In this document: in pieces, positions 47,778 through 56,464 of the stretch | Layout of the letters: every line of letters starts with the position of its first letter | How positions within the stretch are numbered: position 1 is the stretch's first letter | From: Alteromonas sp. KC3 | GTDB lineage: Bacteria > Pseudomonadota > Gammaproteobacteria > Enterobacterales > Alteromonadaceae | Direction of reading: 5' to 3' | Length of the DNA: 64,000 bases | Assembly: GCF_016756315.1 (NCBI RefSeq) | Contig: NZ_AP024235.1 | Coordinates: 1,054,001-1,118,000 of the forward strand | The notes under the pieces: generated by a model | What the model was told of the DNA's origin: nothing | The model's input: only the letters and a program-made list of their open reading frames with translations | Database searches by the model: none | Program-made: the position numbers and the translations under genes

Positions 47778-48608
47778 TTGGCTAATAAAGATGTTTCGCC
47801 AGAAAGTTACCTTAAATTTAGAGACTTTCTCGAAAAGCAGTGCGGTATTGTATTAGGTGACAATAAACAGTACTTAGTACGAAGCCGCCTTGCCTCTTTG
47901 CTTTACAAGCATAAGTACGAATCTGCGGATGAACTCATCGATGTTGTTGTGCGCGGATTTGATCGCACACTTCTGCAAGGTGTGATCGATGCAATGACCA
48001 CAAACGAAACGTTGTGGTTTCGAGATAATTACCCGTTCGATCTTCTCATCAAGGATTTATTGCCAAAACTCGCATCTAAGAATCAGAAGATCAGGATCTG
48101 GAGTGCGGCATGCTCTTCCGGCCAAGAGCCATATTCTATTGCCATGTCAGTACTTGAGTTCCAGCGTCAGCGGCCGGGCGCTCTGCGTGCTGGCGTTGAA
48201 ATAGTGGCGACTGATCTTTCTTCTGAAATGCTTAAGAAGTGCGAGCAAGGTATCTATGACGAACTTTCACTTGCTCGTGGTCTTTCTGCGCAGCGCCGTG
48301 ACACTTTTTTTGAGCAACACGAAACAGGCCTGATGCAAGTGAAGCCTGAAGTTCGGCGAATGGTTTCATTTCGAAGTCTTAATTTGTTGTCAAGTTATGC
48401 AGGTCTTGGCCGCTTCGACATCGTTTTTTGCCGCAACGTCCTTATTTATTTTTCACCTCAAGTTAAACAGCGAATACTGCAACAAATTGCCGGACAGCTG
48501 CAAAGTGATGGCGTACTGTTCCTTGGCGCTTCTGAATCTATAAGCGCAGCGAGTGATATCTATAGCATGGTTAAGTGTCACCCTGGGCTCTACTATCAAA
48601 AAAAATAA
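47778..48608 (+). CDS. cheR: Chemotaxis protein methyltransferase CheR
   Basis: Methylates glutamates on chemoreceptors using S-adenosylmethionine. The N-terminal helical domain starts SPESYLKFRDFLEKQCGI. The SAM-binding part has IRIWSAACSSGQEPYSIAM and ATDLSSEMLKKCEQGIY, and FDIVFCRNVLIYFSPQVKQ follows. It has 276 residues. TTG start, GGAG about ten bases upstream. Fifteen bases after cheV, so they form one unit. Confidence 0.94.
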   Translation: MANKDVSPESYLKFRDFLEKQCGIVLGDNKQYLVRSRLASLLYKHKYESADELIDVVVRGFDRTLLQGVIDAMTTNETLWFRDNYPFDLLIKDLLPKLASKNQKIRIWSAACSSGQEPYSIAMSVLEFQRQRPGALRAGVEIVATDLSSEMLKKCEQGIYDELSLARGLSAQRRDTFFEQHETGLMQVKPEVRRMVSFRSLNLLSSYAGLGRFDIVFCRNVLIYFSPQVKQRILQQIAGQLQSDGVLFLGASESISAASDIYSMVKCHPGLYYQKK

Positions 48609-48693
48609 ATATTAATATGGGTTTGATTAATAAGTGTTTTTCTTCTAATTAAACCCGTTTTCTTACTTTTCTTTCCCCGTCAAAAACACATTT

Positions 48694-48709
48694 TGGCATC
48701 TGCTTTGCT
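48694..48709 (+). promoter_or_regulatory. Sigma-54 promoter of flgBCDE
   Basis: TGGCATCTGCTTTGCT: GG at 48695-48696 and GC at 48707-48708, ten bases apart. Start near 48720 gives a leader of about 170 bases. The rest of the 280-base cheR-flgB gap shows nothing else. Confidence 0.8.
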
Positions 48710-48888
48710 AAATAATCTTCAAGAAAGCCTAACCGCAATCAAAAATAAGTATCGATGACGTGTGTTGAACTTCCACATACATCACATGCTTAGAAGAGAC
48801 TTTTTCATATCTCATCTTGTGGGCAAATAAACGCCAAGCCAAAAGATGAACACAGAGAAAGCAATACGAGTAAGTCAGAGGTCGATTT

Positions 48889-49323
48889 ATGGCAATTAAT
48901 TTAGACAAATTAGTAGGGTTTCACGAATCCGCGCTCAAGATACGCACAGAGCGTATGGAAGTGATTGCGGGCAACCTTGCCAACGCCAATACACCTGGCT
49001 ACAAAGCCAGAGATATCGATTTTAACAAAGCTATGCAGTCTGCAATGAAAGAAAGTTCGGGCGGCGTCTCTTCTCACTCTTCAGGTGGTCTCGTTAGGAC
49101 AAATTCTCGCCACATAGGCGGCAATTCAACGTCAGTAGCGGCAAATTTTGACATGAAATACCGAATTCCGACTCAACCTGATACGGGAGACGGGAACTCT
49201 GTTGAAGTACAAGCCGAAAGAAATCGATTTTTAGATAATGGGTTGCGCTATCAAGCAAGTCTTGAATTTTTGAATGGAAAAATTAAAGGCATGAAGAAAG
49301 CGTTAAGCTCTGGAGGTCAATAG
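48889..49323 (+). CDS. flgB: Flagellar basal-body rod protein FlgB
   Basis: A proximal rod subunit, 144 residues. The rod signature VIAGNLANANTPGYKARDIDF lies near residues 25-45, and the C-terminal helix LRYQASLEFLNGKIKGMKKAL is typical. AGAGGT precedes the ATG. It heads flgBCDE and ends two bases before flgC. Confidence 0.94.
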   Translation: MAINLDKLVGFHESALKIRTERMEVIAGNLANANTPGYKARDIDFNKAMQSAMKESSGGVSSHSSGGLVRTNSRHIGGNSTSVAANFDMKYRIPTQPDTGDGNSVEVQAERNRFLDNGLRYQASLEFLNGKIKGMKKALSSGGQ

Positions 49324-49325
49324 TC

Positions 49326-49748
49326 ATGAGTCTTTTTAATGTAATGACAATATCGAGCACAGGTATGGAAGCGGAAAATGTGCGCTTAAATACCACTGCA
49401 AGTAATATCGCTAATGCGAATTCGGTGAGCAGTAGTTACAACGAGACCTACCGAGCAAGACACCCTGTGTTTGCAACAGCGCTTCAAGATGCCATGCGTG
49501 ATCAGTCAAAAGGTACTGGCGTGCAGGTAAGAGGTATTGTAGAGAGCGATGCGCCACTGCAAGTGGAATATGCACCAAATAACCCAATGGCAGACGAGAA
49601 TGGCTACATCTACAAGCCGAACGTCAACATTGTGGAAGAAATGGCTAATATGATGTCGGCATCAAAAGCTTACGAGACAAATGTGCAAGTTGCAGATACA
49701 ACCAAACGAATTTTCCGCCGCGTGCTTCAACTCGGTCAAGGGCAATAA
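49326..49748 (+). CDS. flgC: Flagellar basal-body rod protein FlgC
   Basis: A proximal rod subunit, 140 residues. N-terminal LNTTASNIANANSVSSSYNETYRARHPVF (in part) and the C-terminal KPNVNIVEEMANMMSASKAYETNVQ are diagnostic. It is coupled to flgB by a two-base gap. Confidence 0.95.
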   Translation: MSLFNVMTISSTGMEAENVRLNTTASNIANANSVSSSYNETYRARHPVFATALQDAMRDQSKGTGVQVRGIVESDAPLQVEYAPNNPMADENGYIYKPNVNIVEEMANMMSASKAYETNVQVADTTKRIFRRVLQLGQGQ

Positions 49749-49779
49749 TCTGCCGCTTGGTTAATGTGAGGATAAACCA

Positions 49780-50466
49780 GTGAATACCATAAACAATACC
49801 GGCTTAAATACAGATTTGTATTGGCAAGAAGAGACGGTGAAGATTGCCGACGGGACTGAGCAGCAGCTATCGCAAGAAGATTTCTTTGCCATGCTGACTG
49901 AACAGCTTGCCAATCAGGATCCGACCGCACCGGTTGATAATGACCAAATGGTTGCTCAGATGACATCTTTTACCATGGCTGATGGCATTTCACAGCTAAA
50001 TGAAAAGTTTGAGTCGTTCGCTGCTTCCATGACGTCAAACCAAGCGCTTCAAGCCTCTAGTCTTATTGGTCAAAACGTATTGGTGCAAGGCAACGTGGGC
50101 TATATGGCAAATCAAGGTGACGGTATTTCAGGGGTAGTTGTGAACGAGAAGACAGTTCAGAACATGAAAATTACCATTGAAAACCAATACGGCGAAGTAA
50201 TTAAAACAATTGATGCTGGCACCCAAACTGCTGGCAATATCGAATTTGAATGGGATGGCAAAGACAAGCATGGCAATGATGTCACCCCAGGCGAGTATGT
50301 AATCAATGCTACCGGTGAGTTGAACGGTGAAGGTGTTCAGTTGAACACAGCCGTAAACCGCCATGTGGGAAGTGTCAGCTTGGCCGGTAGTGGTCAAGGC
50401 GTAATTTTGAATTTGGATGGTGATGTCAGTATCAATCTTGATGACGTCATTCAAATCGGCAGTTAG
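49780..50466 (+). CDS. flgD: Flagellar hook cap protein FlgD
   Basis: Scaffold at the tip of the growing hook, later lost. It has 228 residues with GTG start and GAGG upstream. The N-terminal region has LSQEDFFAMLTEQLANQDPTAP and NDQMVAQMTSFTMADGI, the family hallmark. The C-terminal FlgD Tudor/Ig-like part contains IEFEWDGKDKHGNDVTPGEY. Confidence 0.95.
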   Translation: MNTINNTGLNTDLYWQEETVKIADGTEQQLSQEDFFAMLTEQLANQDPTAPVDNDQMVAQMTSFTMADGISQLNEKFESFAASMTSNQALQASSLIGQNVLVQGNVGYMANQGDGISGVVVNEKTVQNMKITIENQYGEVIKTIDAGTQTAGNIEFEWDGKDKHGNDVTPGEYVINATGELNGEGVQLNTAVNRHVGSVSLAGSGQGVILNLDGDVSINLDDVIQIGS

Positions 50467-50480
50467 TAGGAGAATCAATA

Positions 50481-51866
50481 ATGTCTTTTAATATTGCACT
50501 GAGTGGCGTATCTGCCGCACAAAAAGATTTGGATGTAACCGCCAACAACATCGCAAACGTAAATACGGTTGGCTTTAAGGAATCTCGTGCAGAGTTTGGT
50601 GACGTATATGCGGCATCACTGTTAGCGGGTGGTAAAACCAAAGTGGGTGATGGTGTTTTAACACAAGAAGTTGCACAGCAGTTTTCACAAGGTAGTTTGC
50701 AATTTACCAATACTTCACTGGATTTGGCGATTACCGGCAATGGCTTTTTTGCCACTGTACCTGAAATAACCTCTCGCGATTTTTCTTTCACTCGAGCGGG
50801 CCAATTCAAGCTAGATAGTGATAACTTTGTCGTTAACAGTAATGGTGACAACCTGTTAGGTTTTCCAGTGAATGCTGATGGCACGAGTGCATCGGTTGCA
50901 TTAAGTACCACCGAGCCCGTACGAATTCCTGACTCTTCGGGTTCGCCGCAGCAAACTTCTGAAGTCGATATTAGAATGAACCTACCGGCGGGTGATTCAG
51001 CACTTGATCCGGCAGATTTTAACCCAGAAGACCCCTTAACCTACAACGCGGCCACGTCAGTGACAGTGTACGATTCATTAGGTGATAGCCACGTAATGAC
51101 ATACTACTTTATTAAAGACGGCACCGCGGGTGTAGATAACGAATGGTATGTTGCAACGGCCGTTGACGATACCTTGGTTGACATGACCGACTCTGCTGGC
51201 GCGGACACTGACCCTGCTACAGCAGTGAATGTTGTGGGATCAAATACGGGTAATGCAGTGACTGCTTCAAAGCTCATCTTCTCGCAAGGTGGTGACTTTG
51301 TTGGGATGGAAACGCCAGATGGTACTGCAACACTAGACTTCAAGATGCAAACAGAGGCACTTGGTGCCACTATTTTGGCGAACGGTTCAGATCCATCGCA
51401 ACAAATTAGCATTGATTTTAACCTTGATGTTAATGGTGCAACACCGAATGAACCTACTCAGTTCGCGTCTGCATTCGAAGTAACGTCACTTGAGCAAGAT
51501 GGTTTGCCAGTGGGCCGTTTGACGGGTATTGATATTGGTCCAGATGGCCTTGTGCGAGCAACTTTCTCAAACGGTACGTCTGAACCTATCGTGCGTGTAG
51601 CCTTAGTACGCTTCTCTAACGAGCAGGGCCTTACTCAGGAAAGCAGCACCCAGTGGAAAGAGAGTATTTTGTCTGGAGAGGCACTAGCAGGTGAAGCTAC
51701 CACGGGTACCTTTGGTGAAATTAATTCATCAGCGCTAGAGCAAGCGAACGTAAACTTGACCACTGAGCTAATCGACATGATCATCGCTCAGCGTAACTTC
51801 CAGGCAAACTCTCGAGCGCTTGAAGTAAACAATTCGCTTAACCAGACTATCCTGAATATTCGATAG
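50481..51866 (+). CDS. flgE: Flagellar hook protein FlgE
   Basis: The hook subunit, 461 residues. The N-terminus FNIALSGVSAAQKDLDVTANNIANVNTVGFKESRAEF (in part) and C-terminus NVNLTTELIDMIIAQRNFQANSRALEV are the axial-protein ends. The middle, with many Asp, Gly and Thr residues, forms the exposed domains. GGAG precedes the ATG. A terminator follows, so this ends the first rod/hook operon. Confidence 0.95.
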   Translation: MSFNIALSGVSAAQKDLDVTANNIANVNTVGFKESRAEFGDVYAASLLAGGKTKVGDGVLTQEVAQQFSQGSLQFTNTSLDLAITGNGFFATVPEITSRDFSFTRAGQFKLDSDNFVVNSNGDNLLGFPVNADGTSASVALSTTEPVRIPDSSGSPQQTSEVDIRMNLPAGDSALDPADFNPEDPLTYNAATSVTVYDSLGDSHVMTYYFIKDGTAGVDNEWYVATAVDDTLVDMTDSAGADTDPATAVNVVGSNTGNAVTASKLIFSQGGDFVGMETPDGTATLDFKMQTEALGATILANGSDPSQQISIDFNLDVNGATPNEPTQFASAFEVTSLEQDGLPVGRLTGIDIGPDGLVRATFSNGTSEPIVRVALVRFSNEQGLTQESSTQWKESILSGEALAGEATTGTFGEINSSALEQANVNLTTELIDMIIAQRNFQANSRALEVNNSLNQTILNIR

Positions 51867-51934
51867 GCGGATAGGGCGGCAGAAAAGCGGCAATAACTAA
51901 GCGCTTTTCGTCGGCAAAGTTCATATTAATTCAC

Positions 51935-51965
51935 GAGGTCGCCTCTGCGCGGCCTCTTTATTTTT
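51935..51965 (+). terminator. Terminator after flgE
   Basis: GAGGTCGC pairs with GCGGCCTC (one G-T) around a six-base loop, followed by TTTATTTTT. It splits the flg genes into flgBCDE and flgFGHIJKL units. Confidence 0.82.
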
Positions 51966-52024
51966 CTATATATTTCATACCTCTACAACTTCATGTGAGC
52001 CTGTTGGCTACAAACTCTACACAT

Positions 52025-52040
52025 TGGCATTGCCTTTGCA
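52025..52040 (+). promoter_or_regulatory. Sigma-54 promoter of flgF operon
   Basis: TGGCATTGCCTTTGCA: GG at 52026-52027, GC at 52038-52039, ten bases apart. Start near 52051, 29 bases before flgF. Confidence 0.82.
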
Positions 52041-52079
52041 AAATCAAGGGTAAGGTTTAATCAGAGTCAAAAGTCAGTC

Positions 52080-52823
52080 ATGGACAAACTTCTCTACATC
52101 GCAGCAAGTGGCGCTTCTCAAGATCTTTTAGGTACTGGTGTACGCGCGAACAATTTGGCCAATGCGCAGACTACAGGTTTTCGTGCTCAGTTAGAGCAGG
52201 CAAGGTCAATGCCCGCGTACGGTGAAGGTTTGCCAACCCGAGTATTTTCAATGACAGAGAGCCCTTCAAATAATTACGAGTCGGGCCCGATGATTAAGAC
52301 TGAACGTGACCTTGATGTTGCTATTCAAGGGGACGGGTGGTTTGCCGTTCAAGACCAAAACGGACAAGAAGCATACTCGCGAAATGGTAACTTCAAGTTA
52401 GGTGACGACGGAATTTTGACAGATGTTCAAGGACGCCCTGTATTAGGCGACAACGGTCCAATTTTTCTTCCAGTGCCGTTGGACAACTTGAATATTGCGT
52501 CTGATGGCACACTGTCTATGCGACAACTCGGCGCACCCGCTAACGTTATTGAAGAGGTGGGTAGACTGAAACTTGTCAGCCCTAATTACGCTGATATGGA
52601 ACGTGGTCGAGACGGTCTTTTTCGAATGGAAGACGGTTCAATTGCAGATCCCAATGCTAACGTGAAAGTGATGTCGGGCATGCTAGAAGGGTCGAACGTG
52701 AATGCCGTAGAAGAGATGGTCGACATGATCAGTCTTCAGCGCCATTACGAGCTTCAAGTGAAAGTAATGAAGCAAGCGGAAGAATTAGATACTCGCGGCA
52801 ACATGCTGCTACGAATTCTGTAA
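52080..52823 (+). CDS. flgF: Flagellar basal-body rod protein FlgF
   Basis: A rod subunit, 247 residues. LLGTGVRANNLANAQTTGFRAQLEQA near the start, the central YSRNGNFKLGDDGILTDVQG, and C-terminal GSNVNAVEEMVDMISLQRHYELQ fit FlgF. The short N-terminus MDKLLYIAASGASQDL distinguishes it from FlgG. The ATG lies directly after the promoter region and flgG follows 46 bases later. Confidence 0.93.
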   Translation: MDKLLYIAASGASQDLLGTGVRANNLANAQTTGFRAQLEQARSMPAYGEGLPTRVFSMTESPSNNYESGPMIKTERDLDVAIQGDGWFAVQDQNGQEAYSRNGNFKLGDDGILTDVQGRPVLGDNGPIFLPVPLDNLNIASDGTLSMRQLGAPANVIEEVGRLKLVSPNYADMERGRDGLFRMEDGSIADPNANVKVMSGMLEGSNVNAVEEMVDMISLQRHYELQVKVMKQAEELDTRGNMLLRIL

Positions 52824-52869
52824 ACGTATTTTTAGATTTGTTGCTTGAAAGGCAACGTCGGAGGTTAAC

Positions 52870-53658
52870 ATGCATCCAGCACTGTGGATTAGTAAAACCG
52901 GACTTGATGCCGCACAAACTGATGTTGCTGTGGTATCTAACAACTTGGCAAACGCATCAACGGTTGGCTTTAAAAAAGACCGTGCGGTGTTTGAAGACCT
53001 GTTATATCAAAATATCAATCAGCCAGGTGGCCGTTCGTCAGCAGATACTGAGCTGCCTTCGGGACTAATGCTAGGTTCAGGTTCGAAAGTGGTTTCTACG
53101 CAAAAAGCACATACGCAAGGGAATCTACTAACAACCGAAAATGCGTTAGATTTATCTATACAAGGCCGTGGCTATTTCGAAATACTTCAGCCAGATGGCA
53201 CATTGGCGTACAGCCGTAATGGGCAATTTAGCCTAAACGACCAAGGACAAATTGTTACCTCTGGTGCAGGTTACTTGCTACAACCTCAGGTCACAATCCC
53301 ACCTGATGCGCAGCAAATCACGATTTCACAAGACGGTCAGATCAGCGTAAGTATTCGAGGACAGGCAGAGCCTCAGCTACTTGGACAGTTGAATGTAACC
53401 GACTTCGTCAATCCAACTGGTTTGCAACCAACCGGGCAAAATCTATATGTAGAAACGGCATCAAGTGGTGCGCCTATACAAGGCATCCCAGGTTTGCAGG
53501 GGCTTGGCATGATCTCTCAAGGTACGCTGGAAACGTCGAATGTAAACGTGACGGAAGAATTGGTAAACCTTATTGAAAGCCAACGTCTTTATGAGATGAA
53601 CTCGAAAGTTATTTCCTCTGTTGATCAGATGCTTGGTCAAGTTATTCAACAGCTGTAG
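52870..53658 (+). CDS. flgG: Flagellar distal rod protein FlgG
   Basis: The distal rod subunit, 262 residues (E. coli 260). MHPALWISKTGLDAAQTDVAV and VVSNNLANASTVGFKKDRAVFEDL are the FlgG N-terminus; SNVNVTEELVNLIESQRLYEMNSKVI is the C-terminal helix. CGGAGG six bases before the ATG is a strong ribosome site. Confidence 0.96.
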   Translation: MHPALWISKTGLDAAQTDVAVVSNNLANASTVGFKKDRAVFEDLLYQNINQPGGRSSADTELPSGLMLGSGSKVVSTQKAHTQGNLLTTENALDLSIQGRGYFEILQPDGTLAYSRNGQFSLNDQGQIVTSGAGYLLQPQVTIPPDAQQITISQDGQISVSIRGQAEPQLLGQLNVTDFVNPTGLQPTGQNLYVETASSGAPIQGIPGLQGLGMISQGTLETSNVNVTEELVNLIESQRLYEMNSKVISSVDQMLGQVIQQL

Positions 53659-53670
53659 GAGTAGATTGAG

Positions 53671-54351
53671 ATGCGTTGCGCCATTTTCATTATGCTTTGC
53701 TCACTGCTTAGCGCCTGTCAGAGTACTACTGATGAGCGCGTTCAGGCTAATGACCCATTTTATGCGCCTGTCGTGCCGAATTATCCGGAAGAAACCGTTA
53801 TTGAAGACGGCTCCTTGTTTAGACCTCATCTGGCTAACAGCTTGTATTCGGATGTTACCGCACGTCAAGTAGGTGACATTATTACCGTGGTACTAAGCGA
53901 GAATACGGCGGCAACGAAATCGGCTAACACGACCACATCGCGTGAAACAACAGCAGACCTGCAACCGATTACGGGTTTAGCGGGCAACGCCATTAACATA
54001 GGCAATCAGTCTATTCAATTTGGTCTTGATTCGTCGAATGACTTTTCGGGTGATGCTGCGGCCAATCAGACAAATAGCCTTCAAGGCGCTATCTCGGTGA
54101 CAGTTGTCGATGTACTCCCCAACAAAAACTTAGTTGTGCGCGGTGAGAAATGGATGACCCTTAACCACGGAGACGAATATATCCGTCTTACAGGTGTGAT
54201 TCGTCCATTAGATATCAACCCTGACAATCAAATAGAGTCTACCAAAATTGCCAATGCGCGCATTCAATACAGCGGCACTGGTACCTTTGCAAGAGCACAA
54301 GAAAAGGGCTGGTTGGCAAAGTTCTTCGATTCATCTTGGTGGCCACTTTAA
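53671..54351 (+). CDS. flgH: Flagellar L-ring lipoprotein FlgH
   Basis: Forms the outer-membrane L ring. The signal [16 protein letters not shown] ends in a lipobox (LSAC). The mature part has [31 protein letters not shown] and [22 protein letters not shown] (in parts). It has 226 residues. It lies between flgG and flgI as in all flg operons of this kind. Confidence 0.95.
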   Translation: MRCAIFIMLCSLLSACQSTTDERVQANDPFYAPVVPNYPEETVIEDGSLFRPHLANSLYSDVTARQVGDIITVVLSENTAATKSANTTTSRETTADLQPITGLAGNAINIGNQSIQFGLDSSNDFSGDAAANQTNSLQGAISVTVVDVLPNKNLVVRGEKWMTLNHGDEYIRLTGVIRPLDINPDNQIESTKIANARIQYSGTGTFARAQEKGWLAKFFDSSWWPL

Positions 54352-54367
54352 CGTGGAGAGTGTAGTT

Positions 54368-55486
54368 ATGCGTTATTTTTCGTTTTTCGCGATAGCACTG
54401 TGCATGTGTGTAGGCTGCATTCATAGCGCTAATGCACAGCGTATTAAAGACGTTGCATCCATTCAGGGTGTTCGTTCAAATCAGTTAATTGGTTACGGTT
54501 TGGTTGTCGGCTTGCCAGGCACTGGCGAACAGAACCCTTTTACTGAGCAAAGTTTTAGAACCATGTTGGCTAATTTTGGTATACGGATGGATGCCAACAC
54601 GCGACCTAATACGCGAAATGTTGCCGCGGTGGCGGTACATGCCAATTTGCCCGCTTTCAGCAAACCCGGTCAAACCATTGATGTAACTGTATCCTCAGTT
54701 GGTGAAGCGAAAAGCCTGCAAGGTGGCTCGTTGTTACAAACTTTCCTGCGCGGTGTTGATGGCAAAGTGTATGCCGTGGCACAGGGGAGTTTGGTTGTAA
54801 GCGGTTTCGGTGCAGAAGGCGGTGATGGTTCTCGAATCGTTGTAAATACGCCAACGGTTGGGCGCATTCCCAATGGAGCCATGGTAGAGCAAAGCGTGCC
54901 AAGTGGCTTTGCCAATGGGGATTATTTGACGCTTAATCTTCACTATCCTGATTTTTCCACTGCTAAAGCGCTAGCTGACACCATCAATGAAAGATTGGGT
55001 GCGCAGCCTGAGAATGGTTATGTTATTGCAAAGCCCATTGATGCCGCTTCAGTAAGAGTAACTGCACCTAGAGACGCAGGCCAACGTGTTGGCTTTTTAG
55101 CAACACTTGAAAACTTTGACTTCACGCCAGCAGATGCGCCTGCGCGTGTGGTTATCAATAGTCGAACTGGCACTATTGTCATTGGAAGCGACGTTCGTCT
55201 GTTGCCCGCAGCCATTACGCACGGTGGGCTTACCGTCACAATTTCCGAAAATCAGCAGGTTTCGCAGCCTAATGCCTTCGGTGAAGGACAAACCGCGATT
55301 ACTACACAGTCGATTGTAGATGTTGATTTGGCTGACAGTCGCATGTTCAAGTTTGAACCGGGCGTCACATTGGATCAGCTTGTTCGCGCCGTCAATGAAG
55401 TCGGAGCGGCACCTGGTGATTTGATGGCAATTCTTGAAGCTTTGCGTCAGGCCGGTGCCCTACGCGGCGAACTGATCATTATTTAG
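54368..55486 (+). CDS. flgI: Flagellar P-ring protein FlgI
   Basis: Forms the periplasmic P ring. The start is ATG 54368, which gives [20 protein letters not shown] and a signal peptide ending NAQ; the frame runs 40 codons further up into flgH and that part is not coding. Mature protein starts [20 protein letters not shown], the invariant FlgI opening, and ends [22 protein letters not shown]. About 372 residues. Confidence 0.95.
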   Translation: MRYFSFFAIALCMCVGCIHSANAQRIKDVASIQGVRSNQLIGYGLVVGLPGTGEQNPFTEQSFRTMLANFGIRMDANTRPNTRNVAAVAVHANLPAFSKPGQTIDVTVSSVGEAKSLQGGSLLQTFLRGVDGKVYAVAQGSLVVSGFGAEGGDGSRIVVNTPTVGRIPNGAMVEQSVPSGFANGDYLTLNLHYPDFSTAKALADTINERLGAQPENGYVIAKPIDAASVRVTAPRDAGQRVGFLATLENFDFTPADAPARVVINSRTGTIVIGSDVRLLPAAITHGGLTVTISENQQVSQPNAFGEGQTAITTQSIVDVDLADSRMFKFEPGVTLDQLVRAVNEVGAAPGDLMAILEALRQAGALRGELIII

Positions 55487-55497
55487 GAAGCTGTATA

Positions 55498-56448
55498 ATG
55501 GAAGCGCTCAGTACTAAAAATCAATTGGACATGGCTCGCAATGTTCACGATTTAGGTAGCATTAACAAAATGCGTGAAGCAATAGCGTCTGGCGATGAGA
55601 AAGTATTGCAAGAAGCCGCTGAGCAATTCGAAGCTATATTTGTGCAGATGATGTTGAAGTCTATGCGTAAAGCACAAGACGCACTCGCTGATGAAAATAG
55701 TCCGTTTAATTCTCAACAAGTAAAATTCTATCGCGACATGCATGACCAGCAGCTTGCTGCTGACTTGACGGCTAATGGTGGGTTAGGGCTTGCTGACGTG
55801 ATTGTTAAGCAGTTAGGGCAAACCGAAGATAGTTATACGCCATCGAGCGTTATTCGTAGCGATGGTAATTTGTCATCGCTAAATCGCGAACGTGCACAGT
55901 ACATTGAGCAAGCGCAAGATCTCGCCCTAAATTCGCGCTCTATTCGTACTCAGTCTGCGCGTAAAGATGCGATGTTTGAAAGCCCAGAGCAGTTTGTTGA
56001 AAGCTTAATGCCAGTGGCGCAGAAAGTGGCTGATAAGTATGGAATGGATCCCAAAGCAATTATTTCGCAGGCTGCTGTTGAAACAGGGTGGGGAAAATTT
56101 GTTATCCATACCGCTGACGGGAAAAGTTCTCACAACTTGTTTGGCATAAAAGCAAACGCCCAATGGCAAGGTGAGCAAGCGGTTGTAGATACCCTTGAGT
56201 TTAATAACGGCATCGCTCAAAAACAAAAAGCGGCATTTCGTTCTTACGGCTCTGTAGAAGAGGCGATGGAAGATTATGGGCGCTTCATTACATCGCAGCC
56301 TCGTTATAATCGAGCGGTAGAGCAGGCCTCTGATGCGCGCCAGTACACGCAAGCACTACAAGATGCGGGTTACGCTACCGATCCAGAATACGCGAACAAG
56401 ATAATGGCCGTTTATCACAGCGACCGACTCAGTGCGCTAATGCCATAG
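55498..56448 (+). CDS. flgJ: Flagellar rod-cap muramidase FlgJ
   Basis: Two-domain protein of 316 residues. The N-terminal rod-capping part has AAEQFEAIFVQMMLKSMRKAQDA. The C-terminal glucosaminidase part has ISQAAVETGWGKFV, where Glu is catalytic, plus NLFGIKANAQWQGE and YGSVEEAMEDYGRFI. It cuts peptidoglycan for the rod. The dual-domain form is typical of gammaproteobacteria. Confidence 0.95.
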   Translation: MEALSTKNQLDMARNVHDLGSINKMREAIASGDEKVLQEAAEQFEAIFVQMMLKSMRKAQDALADENSPFNSQQVKFYRDMHDQQLAADLTANGGLGLADVIVKQLGQTEDSYTPSSVIRSDGNLSSLNRERAQYIEQAQDLALNSRSIRTQSARKDAMFESPEQFVESLMPVAQKVADKYGMDPKAIISQAAVETGWGKFVIHTADGKSSHNLFGIKANAQWQGEQAVVDTLEFNNGIAQKQKAAFRSYGSVEEAMEDYGRFITSQPRYNRAVEQASDARQYTQALQDAGYATDPEYANKIMAVYHSDRLSALMP

Positions 56449-56464
56449 GGATGGAGAGATCAAA

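Noticed and set aside
50447..50911. Antisense frame of 154 codons at flgD/flgE
   Set aside because: Antisense shadow of flgE; no ribosome site or domain.
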